Shown here: positions 42,338 to 50,597 of the stretch, in pieces
Numbering within the stretch: the first letter of the stretch is position 1
How the letters are laid out: every line of letters starts with the position of its first letter
Origin: Dactylosporangium fulvum
GTDB taxonomy: Bacteria; Actinomycetota; Actinomycetes; Mycobacteriales; Micromonosporaceae
Direction of reading: 5' to 3'
Length of the DNA stretch: 64,000 nucleotides
Assembly (NCBI RefSeq): GCF_025137375.1
Contig: NZ_CP073720.1
Coordinates: 2,814,501-2,878,500 of the forward strand
Made by a program: the position numbers and the translations under genes
Notes under the pieces: generated by a model
The model's database searches: none
The model's input: the letters and a program-made list of their open reading frames with translations, nothing else
Told to the model about the DNA's origin: nothing

Positions 42338-42862
42338 GTGGCCCTGGCCGTCTGCCTGCTCTTCGACAGCCGGACCGAGCGCGCCCTGACGAGCCTCTGG
42401 GACCGGCTCGAGGAACAGGGCGTTGCGACACTTCGCTCGCACACCCACGGGTCGCACCACCCGCACCTGTCGTATGTCGTCCTGCTGCGGTGGGACCTCG
42501 CCGCCGTCCGTGACACCGTGGTGGCGCTGCCGGACCGGGGTGGCTGCGAGGTCACGTTCGACGCGCTCGGCGCCTTCCGCCGGGGCCGGATCTGCCTCGT
42601 CCCCGCCGTGCCGGCCGACCTCGTCGCCCGACAGCAGGGCGTCGTCGAGGCGGTCCGCGCCACCGGCGCGCTGGTGCACACCCACTACGAGATCGGTGCC
42701 TGGCTGCCGCACTGCTCGGTCGCCACGCGCGCCCGGTCCGAGCAACTGCCGGTCGTGGCCACCACCGTCTTCGGCATGCTGCCGCTCACCGCCCGGATCA
42801 CCCGCGCCGCGCTCATCGACAGCGGGACGGGGGAGCTGTGGCCGTTGCCGAACGTGCCGTGA
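42338..42862 (+). CDS. 2'-5' RNA ligase-like (2H phosphoesterase) protein
   Basis: The 174-residue protein has two spaced HxS/T motifs (HPHLSY near residue 47 and HCSVAT near 126), the hallmark of 2H phosphoesterases such as LigT/ThpR, which open cyclic phosphates or 2'-5' links at RNA ends. The GTG start has only a weak ribosome site. Its stop is 28 bases before the archease gene. Cyclic-phosphate chemistry and RtcB act on the same kind of RNA ends. Confidence 0.75.
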   Translation: MALAVCLLFDSRTERALTSLWDRLEEQGVATLRSHTHGSHHPHLSYVVLLRWDLAAVRDTVVALPDRGGCEVTFDALGAFRRGRICLVPAVPADLVARQQGVVEAVRATGALVHTHYEIGAWLPHCSVATRARSEQLPVVATTVFGMLPLTARITRAALIDSGTGELWPLPNVP

Positions 42863-42890
42863 TCCGTCGGTGGCAGGCTTGGAGACGGTG

Positions 42891-43316
42891 ATGGGCGAAC
42901 GACCGGAGTCGGGGCACCGGACGGTGCCGCACACCGCGGACGTGCGGTTCGAGGCGTGGGCGCCGTCGCGGGAGCGCTGTGTCGCCGAGGCGGTCGCGGC
43001 GATGGTGGACAGCTTCGCCGAGGTGCCGGCCGGGGTGGCGACCACGGTCGTGCGGTTCCGGACCGGGCCGGGCGCCGATCCCGACCTGCTGGTCGCGGTG
43101 CTCGACGAGGTCATCTTCCTGATCGACACCACCGGCCGGCTCCCGGTCTCGGCACGGGTGGCGTCCGGCGACGGCGGTCTCGACGTGGAGCTGGCGACGG
43201 CCGACGCCGGCCTGGTGGAACCGGTGGGTGCCGTGCCGAAGGCGGTCTCGCTGCACGAACTGCGGTTCGGCCGGGAGGGTGCCGGCTGGGCGTGCTCGGT
43301 GACCATCGACGTGTGA
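42891..43316 (+). CDS. Archease
   Basis: The 141-residue protein shows the archease pattern: HTADVRFEAWA near the start (metal-binding Asp17), a helix with CVAEAVAAMVDSF, a DEVIFLIDT strand-helix, and the end motif GAVPKAVSLHELRFG. Archease activates the RtcB RNA ligase by promoting its guanylylation, and the rtcB gene is next, in convergent orientation with an 17-base gap. The start has GGAG seven bases upstream. Confidence 0.88.
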   Translation: MGERPESGHRTVPHTADVRFEAWAPSRERCVAEAVAAMVDSFAEVPAGVATTVVRFRTGPGADPDLLVAVLDEVIFLIDTTGRLPVSARVASGDGGLDVELATADAGLVEPVGAVPKAVSLHELRFGREGAGWACSVTIDV

Positions 43317-43333
43317 CGGCGGGCAAGCGGGCG

Positions 43334-44761
43334 CTACCCCTTGACCACGCCGATCGGCACCAGCCGCGCGACCCGCGCGCACAGCCCGGCACCCTGCGCC
43401 GCGTCCACGACGGTGTCGATGTCCTTGTACGCCTCCGGGGTCTCCTCGGCCAGGCCGCGCCACGACGCACCGCGCACCGCGATGCCGCCGGCCTCCAGGC
43501 GCCGGCGGAGCTCCTGGCCGCGCACCACCTTGGCCGCCTGGTGGCGGCTGAGCGCACGGCCGGCGCCGTGGCACGTCGACGCGAACGCCGGCCCGCCCGG
43601 CCGGCCGGTGAGCACGTAGGACGCGGTGCCCATGGTGCCCGGGATGAGCACCGGCTGCCCGGCGTCGTGCAGGTCCGCCGGCAGGTCCGGGTGGCCCGGC
43701 GGCAACGCCCGGGTGGCGCCCTTGCGGTGCACGCACAACTGCCGCGCCGCCCCGGCCACCTCGTGCGTCTCGAGCTTGGCGAGGTTGTGCGAGATGTCGT
43801 ACACCAGCGCCAGCTCCCGCCCGGTGATCCGGTCGAACACGTGCCGGGCCGCCTCGGCGAGCAGCTGCCGGTTGGCGCGGGCGTAGTTGGCCGCCGCGGC
43901 CATCGCCCCGAGGTACGCCCGGCCCTCCGGCGACGTGACCGGCACGCACGCCAGCTGCCGGTCCGGCACCGTGATGCCGAACCTGCCGGCGGTGCGCTCC
44001 ATGACCCGCACGTAGTCGGTGCAGATCTGGTGACCGAGCCCGCGCGACCCGCAGTGGATCATCACGCACACCTGGCCGGCGCGCAGCCCGAACGCACCGG
44101 CCACCCGCTCGTCGTACACCCGGTCGACGGCCTGGATCTCCAGGAAGTGGTTGCCCGACCCGAGGCTGCCCACCTGGCCCAGGCCGCGCTGCACCGCCCG
44201 CTCGCCGACCTGCCCGGGGTCGGCGCCCGCCATCGCGCCGGTGTCCTCGCAGCGTTCGAGATCCCGCGGTACCCCGTGATGCTGCTGTACGGCGTACCGG
44301 GCGCCCTCCGCCAGGACCTCCCGCAGTTGCCGGGCGTCGTGCAGCGTCCACACCGCGCGGTGGCTCATGCCGCGGGGGATCGCCGCGTCGAGCCCGTCCA
44401 TCAACCCTCGTACCGCCGGCTCGGTGAGCTCCTGCCGGTCGAGGTCGGCGGCGAGCAGCCGGACACCGCAGGAGATGTCGAACCCGACCCCGCCGGGGGA
44501 GACCACCCCGCCGGCGTCGACGTCGGTGGCGGCGACCCCGCCGATCGGAAACCCGTACCCCCAGTGCATGTCCGGCATGGCGTACGACGCGTCCACCACC
44601 CCGGGCAGCGTCGCGACGTTGGCCACCTGCTCGAGGGACTTGTCGGCGGCAGGGTCGGGCAGGAGTGCCCGCGACGCGAACACCACGCCCGGCACCCGCA
44701 TCCCGCCGTACGGATCGATGCGGAACCGGTAGTCGGACTCCTGCACCAGCCTCACGCTCAT
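43334..44761 (-). CDS. rtcB: RNA ligase RtcB
   Basis: The 475-residue protein has the full RtcB core: metal ligands Asp95 and Cys98 (GFDISCGVR), GSGNHFLE (about 201-207), [10 protein letters not shown] (236-245), [10 protein letters not shown] (324-333) and the guanylated His398 in [11 protein letters not shown]. RtcB joins RNA 3'-phosphate or 2',3'-cyclic phosphate ends to 5'-OH ends using GTP and Mn2+, in tRNA and RNA repair. All key residues are present, so it should be active with the neighbouring archease. The start MSVRLVQE at 44761 is preferred to a longer frame. Confidence 0.95.
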   Translation of the reverse strand: MSVRLVQESDYRFRIDPYGGMRVPGVVFASRALLPDPAADKSLEQVANVATLPGVVDASYAMPDMHWGYGFPIGGVAATDVDAGGVVSPGGVGFDISCGVRLLAADLDRQELTEPAVRGLMDGLDAAIPRGMSHRAVWTLHDARQLREVLAEGARYAVQQHHGVPRDLERCEDTGAMAGADPGQVGERAVQRGLGQVGSLGSGNHFLEIQAVDRVYDERVAGAFGLRAGQVCVMIHCGSRGLGHQICTDYVRVMERTAGRFGITVPDRQLACVPVTSPEGRAYLGAMAAAANYARANRQLLAEAARHVFDRITGRELALVYDISHNLAKLETHEVAGAARQLCVHRKGATRALPPGHPDLPADLHDAGQPVLIPGTMGTASYVLTGRPGGPAFASTCHGAGRALSRHQAAKVVRGQELRRRLEAGGIAVRGASWRGLAEETPEAYKDIDTVVDAAQGAGLCARVARLVPIGVVKG

Positions 44762-45031
44762 CTCGCCTACCCGCCGCCGGCGGCCGATAATCCTGCACCG
44801 GTAGTGCCGAAAGATCGGTGCCGGGAGCCGTCGAGCGTCCACCCACCTGCGACGAGAACGTCAGGCCCGGCGGCATCGCGCAGCCCGGCAGCGGTCGACA
44901 TGGCCTGACCCCGACCAGGCCCACCGGGAGGCTGTCCGTCAGATACCGGGTGGAGGGGATCACCGGACCCGCAGGCGGACCCGGGAGACCCCGGCCGGTT
45001 CGGGACGTGATCGCAACGGAGGTTGAAAAAC

Positions 45032-46561
45032 GTGTCCATGCTTGGGCCGCGGCGTGCGCGTGGCGATGACACGCTGTATGCCCGCGCGATGCCAGAAAAG
45101 GTCGAGCTCTGCGAGACCTACGCCGTAGAACAAGAGATCTCCCGCAACCCCACCACCGAGCAGATCGGGGACGGCAGCGGCCGGATCGAGATCACCGTCC
45201 CGTACGACGGGAGCCGGTTCTTCACGCGGCAGGCTGTGGCCGACGTGGAGCGGGTGCTCGGCCGGCGTGGCGGCGCAGGGGAGCACCGCGCGACGGTCGG
45301 ACATCTACTGCTCGCCGACCACACGAACACGAACGGGCTGCGCGGAGTCATGCGTCACCACAGCCAGGCCGGCGTCATTCCGGTGAGCGTGCCGGTGGCG
45401 AAGCATGACGGCAGCCTTGACCTGAGCGGCGACCGGCAGGCGTGCGTCATCGGCTACGACTACCATCCGGACCACGCGCCGGTGTACCCGTTGCAGCTCG
45501 AGGTGTGGCTCGACGACCCGGACAGCCTGACCGACGCGTTCGCAGGCGTGCGGACGCTGATGACCCGCGGTCGCGAGAACCCGTCGTGGCTCATCGAGCG
45601 GCTCCGGCAGGAGGCGAGCTTCACCAGCAAGTTGCTGTTCACGTTCAAGGTCAAGGTGTCGCTGCCGGTCAAGGGCGGCTTCCAGCGGAAGATCGAACCC
45701 GTCGTCAAGCACATGTCGGTCGAGTGGCCGACCCTGACGTCGATGCAGAGCACGGAGCTGTACGTCGGGCAGCTTCCGTCGGATCCCGAGCCGCGGGTGC
45801 GCAAGGCGGCGGTGCGCTACAACCCCGTGCAGAGCCGGCTGGAGTGGACCGACGTCCCCACGTTCGAGGTGCTCGAGGACGGCGCTCCGAAGCGTGGTGA
45901 GGCCGGGACGCGGATCTTCCACAGCGTGGTGTGCGTGCTCGCGGTCGGTCACCCCGGCGAGCTGTTCGAGCAGGAGCGGCTCGAGGTCAGCGCGCGCGTG
46001 GAGATCCCGAATTACCTGCTCTCCGGCCTCGAGGCACGCTCCTACGACGCGACCGGACGGCCGCAGGTCAGGCAGCCGGAACACGTCACGAAGCTGAACC
46101 TCCGCACGATGGTCTACCCGGCCGACATCTTCGCCGGGCGGACGTTCTCGCCGTACCAGCAGTTCGTCTTCGACGACATCATCCCCGACGAGATGCGTAT
46201 CACCGACATCGTCACCGTGCTGCGCAACTCGAAGTTCACGGTGGAGAACCCGCGGCCGCAGACGCCGCAGGACCCCCTGGCCCCCATGTGGCTGGTGCTG
46301 GCCCACCGCAGCCAGGGCCCCGACGATCTGGACCTGCTGGTCGCGGTCGAAGGCAAGCGGGCCATCCTGGACCGCGAGCACATCACGTCCTCCAGCGTGA
46401 AGCTCAAAGGCAGCGCCGAGAGCGGCCAGCTCAAGGTGTCGGTGCTCGGCACGCTGCCGCGCGACCACCGCGAGCTCACCCGCGAGATGAACGCGTTCCA
46501 GCAGAAGCTGCGCGAACGCTTCCGTTTCCACCAGATGTCGAGGGAGGTCGGTGCCTCATGA
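45032..46561 (+). CDS. Beta-rich protein, first gene of the CHAT operon
   Basis: The 509-residue protein is unrecognised. It has no signal or membrane helix and is rich in beta strands, with segments KMSVEWPTLTSM-like and NPVQSRLEWTDV that resemble matching places in the next protein (VALEVPASWGSVES and RRIIRWKQLKP). The start is taken as GTG 45032, nine bases after GGAGG; TTG 45023 and ATG 45038 are alternatives. Its stop overlaps the next start (ATGA). A structural or adaptor role for the downstream CHAT protease is inferred only from the operon. Confidence 0.6.
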   Translation: MSMLGPRRARGDDTLYARAMPEKVELCETYAVEQEISRNPTTEQIGDGSGRIEITVPYDGSRFFTRQAVADVERVLGRRGGAGEHRATVGHLLLADHTNTNGLRGVMRHHSQAGVIPVSVPVAKHDGSLDLSGDRQACVIGYDYHPDHAPVYPLQLEVWLDDPDSLTDAFAGVRTLMTRGRENPSWLIERLRQEASFTSKLLFTFKVKVSLPVKGGFQRKIEPVVKHMSVEWPTLTSMQSTELYVGQLPSDPEPRVRKAAVRYNPVQSRLEWTDVPTFEVLEDGAPKRGEAGTRIFHSVVCVLAVGHPGELFEQERLEVSARVEIPNYLLSGLEARSYDATGRPQVRQPEHVTKLNLRTMVYPADIFAGRTFSPYQQFVFDDIIPDEMRITDIVTVLRNSKFTVENPRPQTPQDPLAPMWLVLAHRSQGPDDLDLLVAVEGKRAILDREHITSSSVKLKGSAESGQLKVSVLGTLPRDHRELTREMNAFQQKLRERFRFHQMSREVGAS

Positions 46562-48774
46562 CCGAGATCCTGGAGCACCGGGCACCGCGTGTGCGCTGCT
46601 ACGAATGCGGCTCCGAGAGCGTCTTCTCGGTCTGCCACCACTGCCAGCGGCCGATGTGCGAGCAGCACAGCCCGCTCGTCTTCCGGCACGGCGGCGCTCG
46701 GGTCCCGGCCCTGGGTGGCGCGATCGACGAGGCAAGGCCGATCAGCAAGGAGCTCGCCGGGTTGCGGCTGGGTGGCCTGCGTGAGGCCGTCTATCACTGC
46801 AAGGACCACGAGCACCTGGTCCGCGGCTTCCCGCTGCCCTGGATCGCTGCCGGAGCCGGCAGCTTTGCACTCGGCTTCCTGCTGCTGTTCGCCTCCGTCG
46901 CCACCGGCCTGGTGCTGATGCTGATCGGCGCGGCCCTGACGGGGGGCGCGCTGCTCACGCACCGGATGCTGGCCGAGCGCAACACCCGGCCGCCGTTGCC
47001 GCTCGTACCGCAGGTGAACGCGGTTGACATGCTCGAACAGCTCACCGGCTACGTCCGGCTGGAGCACGGCGAGTACACAAGCACCGTGGACTCCCTCGAC
47101 GGCGAGATGAAGGTCAACCTGTCCGCCAACGACGGCCACCTGGTGCTGCGCGCCTACCGCAAGAAGTTCGCCGTGCCGGAGCCCGAGCCGGTGCCGTTCT
47201 CCGCCGGATACCTGATGGTGCGCGGCGACGTCGGCCTCGCGTTCCGTGCCGGACAGGTGCCGGTTCTCCCCGGCGGCACCGGCATCGTGCTCGGCGGCGA
47301 CTCCGCGGACACGCACGAGCTGTTCCCCGACGACCCCGAGCTGCCACAGCGCGAGTCCAACCTCGCCATCGGCTACGAGGTGCAGGACGACCGCAGCCCT
47401 CGGGAGATTCCCCTGTGGATCGTCCCGTCGCTGGTACCGTCCTCGGACCGTCGGAGCCTTGAGATCGACCTGCACTGGAACGATCTCGGCGCCGACGGCC
47501 AGCGGCTCAGGCTCGCCATGTTCGACCTTGTTGCGCTGGAGGTGCCGGCGAGCTGGGGCAGCGTGGAGAGCTTCGCTCCCAGCCGGGTCGAGATCGGCCA
47601 GTCCGCGGGCCGGCGGATCATCCGGTGGAAGCAGCTCAAGCCGGACGTGAAGGGGGCGCAGAGCCTCACGTTGAAGCTGCGCTTCGAGCGGCCCATCACC
47701 GAGGTCTCCGAGTCGGCCGGGCCGGCCGCCGGCGACTTCACCGGGCCCGACGACGGCACCCGGACCAGGCTCACGCTCGCCGGGACCCTGGAGGCCACGT
47801 TCAACGGCCTGCTGTCCGGGGCGAAAGGCGTCGGTGTGTTCCTGCCGGGTGGCGGAACGGGTCACCCGCCGCCGACGACGACGCGCACGAAGGTGGCCGT
47901 CGGCTTCGACGTCAGTCTCCGCTCGATTCGCTACCAGGACGAGCGGGTGGTGCCGGACGAGCACGACGAGGACGACATCAGGCACGGCCGGCACCGGGTC
48001 GACGAGTTCCACGGGATCGTCCCGGACCACCGCATCGTCGCGGAGCTGACCAACGCGATCAGCGCGGACGGCTACTACGTCAAGAGCGTCGTGGAGCATC
48101 AGCCGTACCGCGACGACGGCCGGCCGGGTGTGGTCAACCGCGTGTGGGACATCTCTGGCCGGCTGTACGTCGGGCTGTTCCCGATGGACTTCGACATCAG
48201 CCTGCGCGGCGACGAGATCGCCACGGCCGGCGGGTTCTCCGGCATGACGGTCGCGCAGGTCACCGTCAAGGGTGCGTACGCGAGGGGGACCCTGGTCGAC
48301 AGGCGGAGCTCCTTCGAGGACACCGGCAGCCCGGCCGACCTCTCGTCGGCGACGATCGAGGCGGACCGGCAGGGTGACGAGCTGCTGCGGAGGATCGAGG
48401 ACACGTGGACCGGCCTGCACGACCGGGTGACGCAGGTGTTGTCCGCGCGCGCCGGCCGGGCCGGAGGTCCGCGGTCGCTTCCCGGTCCGGCGGAGCACGT
48501 TGTGCACGGCGAGGTGATCGAACCGGACGCGTCACGGCTGCCGGACGACGTCGTGACGGTGGATGCGGTCATGGTGCCGGCGCAGCGCGAGGCGGCCGTC
48601 GAGAGCGTTCCCCCGCCTCCGTCCAACGGGTTCGCGGGCCGGTTGGCGGAGCTGCGGCGGCAGCGGGAGGCTGCGGACGACGCGGTGATCATGGGCCGGA
48701 TCTCGGACGGGACCTATGGCCGGATCGTCGCTCGGATCGAGGCGGAACTCAACGAGCTGGGAGCATCGTCATGA
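46558..48774 (+). CDS. Zinc-finger, two-helix membrane protein of the CHAT operon
   Basis: The 738-residue protein starts with a zinc finger resembling a B-box (CYECG, then CHHCQRPMCEQH and YHCKDH), followed by two membrane helices (about residues 97-140). A large beta-rich region follows, and then a C-terminal helix with a SHOCT-like pattern (RLAELRRQREAADDAVIMGRI). It is coupled to its neighbours by ATGA overlaps on both sides. The finger is shared with the next protein. A membrane platform that recruits or senses for the CHAT protease is possible, but no function is known. Confidence 0.65.
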   Translation: MTEILEHRAPRVRCYECGSESVFSVCHHCQRPMCEQHSPLVFRHGGARVPALGGAIDEARPISKELAGLRLGGLREAVYHCKDHEHLVRGFPLPWIAAGAGSFALGFLLLFASVATGLVLMLIGAALTGGALLTHRMLAERNTRPPLPLVPQVNAVDMLEQLTGYVRLEHGEYTSTVDSLDGEMKVNLSANDGHLVLRAYRKKFAVPEPEPVPFSAGYLMVRGDVGLAFRAGQVPVLPGGTGIVLGGDSADTHELFPDDPELPQRESNLAIGYEVQDDRSPREIPLWIVPSLVPSSDRRSLEIDLHWNDLGADGQRLRLAMFDLVALEVPASWGSVESFAPSRVEIGQSAGRRIIRWKQLKPDVKGAQSLTLKLRFERPITEVSESAGPAAGDFTGPDDGTRTRLTLAGTLEATFNGLLSGAKGVGVFLPGGGTGHPPPTTTRTKVAVGFDVSLRSIRYQDERVVPDEHDEDDIRHGRHRVDEFHGIVPDHRIVAELTNAISADGYYVKSVVEHQPYRDDGRPGVVNRVWDISGRLYVGLFPMDFDISLRGDEIATAGGFSGMTVAQVTVKGAYARGTLVDRRSSFEDTGSPADLSSATIEADRQGDELLRRIEDTWTGLHDRVTQVLSARAGRAGGPRSLPGPAEHVVHGEVIEPDASRLPDDVVTVDAVMVPAQREAAVESVPPPPSNGFAGRLAELRRQREAADDAVIMGRISDGTYGRIVARIEAELNELGASS

Positions 48775-49151
48775 ACGTCAACTGCGGGATCAACGGCGAG
48801 TCCCGGCACGTGAGTCAGATCTTCCTGTGCCACCACTGCGGGATGCCGGTGTGCGAAGAGCACGGCTGGGTGGTCGTGGCCGACGACGCGTTCGCCGACA
48901 GTGCGGCGGCACCGTCGGCGCTGCCGGTTGCGCCGGTGCCGCCCGGCCCGACCGCCCATCCCGCCGCGGCGCCGCCGCCGGGGCAGCTTCCGCCGCAGCC
49001 GGCGCTGAGGATCGCCGCGACCGTACCGCGGCCGGCGATGCATTGTCGTGACTGCGTGGACCGGTTCCACAAGGGGGCCCCGAAGCGCCACGGCTGGGCC
49101 GACCCTCGTCCGCAGGCGGTTGGCCAGCCCGGTCCGGCGGGCAGGCCATGA
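48771..49151 (+). CDS. Small zinc-finger protein of the CHAT operon
   Basis: The 126-residue protein has the finger CHHCGMPVCEEH near residue 21, almost identical in pattern to the one in the upstream protein, then a 50-residue Pro/Ala linker and a second CRDC pair with a following His. It has no membrane helix. ATGA overlaps join it to the genes before and after. It could be a soluble partner that uses the same docking surface as the membrane protein. Confidence 0.6.
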   Translation: MNVNCGINGESRHVSQIFLCHHCGMPVCEEHGWVVVADDAFADSAAAPSALPVAPVPPGPTAHPAAAPPPGQLPPQPALRIAATVPRPAMHCRDCVDRFHKGAPKRHGWADPRPQAVGQPGPAGRP

Positions 49152-50425
49152 TCGAAGTGTCCGTCGCACCCGGCGACGTCGTGGTCGGCCAGACATCGTC
49201 GTTGGCGATCCGGTTCCGCAACCCGGGCCGGGGCCCGTGCTTCAACGTCGTGTTCAAGCTGCGGCTGCCGACCGGTCTCGTGCTCGTGAGAGGCTCCGGC
49301 CAGGTGGACATCCCGACCCTTCCCGCTGGGCACACGCACACGCACACGATCTCCGTCGAGGCGCGCCGGCCCGGCCCGTTCGAGCTGACCAGTATCAACT
49401 TCTCCTACCGCGACGAGAACGACCTGCCGGTCCGGGTGCCCGACTTCCGCGCCGGCCTGGTGGCGAAGCCGGCGCCGCCACCGGTGCTGATCAGGCAGCC
49501 CACCGGCCGCCTGCGCGTCGAGTGCGAAGACGGCGAGCTGGACCTCGGCGCCTGGGACATGCTGCGCATCAGGGTCTCCAACGGCACCGGCGTCCCGCTC
49601 GACGACGTCACCGTGGCGGTGGAGGGCCCGTTCGCGACCGACGGCAAACGCTCCAGGATCGCGACCCTCGACGACGGCACGACGGCGAGGTACTCATTCC
49701 ACGTTAACGCCGGCGAAGGCGGCCAGCACGTGCCGGTCACCGTCCACACCACCTACCGCTATCGCGACCTCGGCGGTGAGATCCGCACCCGCACACAGCA
49801 GGACAACGTCAACATCGCCGTTCGCGCGGTCGAACCTCGCCGCGATCCGACGTCCGGCGAGCAGGTCGTGCTGTACCTGGCCGCGAGCCCGCGCGACATG
49901 GCACCGTTACGGTCGGACCTGGAGATGCGCAAGGTCAAGGAGAAACTGCAACTCAGCCGGCAGCGCGAGCAGTACCGCATCGAGCTGTGCCCCGCGTCCC
50001 GCTTCGACGACATCAGCCAGGCCCTGATCGACTACGAACCGCACGTCGTCCACTTCTCCGGCCACGGCGACGCCGGCGGCAACCTGTGCATCGAGGACGA
50101 ATACGGCTACCGGGACTCGGTCACCCCGGAGGGCCTGGCCGAACTGTTCGGCCAGCACCGCGCCACGATCCGCTGTGTGGTCGTGAACGCCTGCCACTCG
50201 ATCCACCTGGCCAAGATCCTGTCCACCCAGATCGACCACGTCGTCGGCATGCGCTACCAGATCGGCGACGAGGCCGCGATCCAGTTCAGCGTCGGCTTCT
50301 ACCAGGCGCTGTTCGCCGGCTGGTCCGTGCCGGACGCCTTCGCGCGGGGCCGCGCGCACATCCGCTCCCGACCGGCGCTCGAACAGCACCACCTGACCCC
50401 ACTGCTGTTCCCGCCGGGCCCGTAG
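49148..50425 (+). CDS. CHAT-domain (caspase-like) protease with Ig-like domains
   Basis: The 425-residue protein has two N-terminal Ig-like/CARDB-like domains (about residues 1-95 and 115-230) and a C-terminal CHAT domain with the catalytic dyad His306 (HFSGHGD) and Cys349 (VVNACHS). The domain opening LYLAASPRDMAPLRSDLEMR and the late GDEAAIQFSVGFYQALFAG fit well. CHAT is a branch of clan CD, related to caspases and separase, and many bacterial members are effectors or regulated proteases. It is the last of four overlapping genes. Its substrate and trigger are unknown. Confidence 0.88.
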   Translation: MIEVSVAPGDVVVGQTSSLAIRFRNPGRGPCFNVVFKLRLPTGLVLVRGSGQVDIPTLPAGHTHTHTISVEARRPGPFELTSINFSYRDENDLPVRVPDFRAGLVAKPAPPPVLIRQPTGRLRVECEDGELDLGAWDMLRIRVSNGTGVPLDDVTVAVEGPFATDGKRSRIATLDDGTTARYSFHVNAGEGGQHVPVTVHTTYRYRDLGGEIRTRTQQDNVNIAVRAVEPRRDPTSGEQVVLYLAASPRDMAPLRSDLEMRKVKEKLQLSRQREQYRIELCPASRFDDISQALIDYEPHVVHFSGHGDAGGNLCIEDEYGYRDSVTPEGLAELFGQHRATIRCVVVNACHSIHLAKILSTQIDHVVGMRYQIGDEAAIQFSVGFYQALFAGWSVPDAFARGRAHIRSRPALEQHHLTPLLFPPGP

Positions 50426-50467
50426 CGCCCCATCGACATCCGCTCATTGGCCACCGAAAGTTCAGGC

Positions 50468-50499
50468 CGGGCCCGGCCCCAGCGGGAGGGCCGGGCCCG
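50468..50499. terminator. Hairpin terminator after the CHAT operon
   Basis: Perfect 11-base arms (50468-50478 and 50489-50499) enclose a ten-base loop, between the CHAT gene and the convergent oxidase gene. Confidence 0.65.
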
Positions 50500-50597
50500 T
50501 TCCACCGGCACACGTCCGATCCCCGGCTTCCCGCCCGGCCGAGGAGGCGGCACGTTCAAGGCGCGCCGACGGGACCGTGCCGGTGGGCCGCTCGTGG

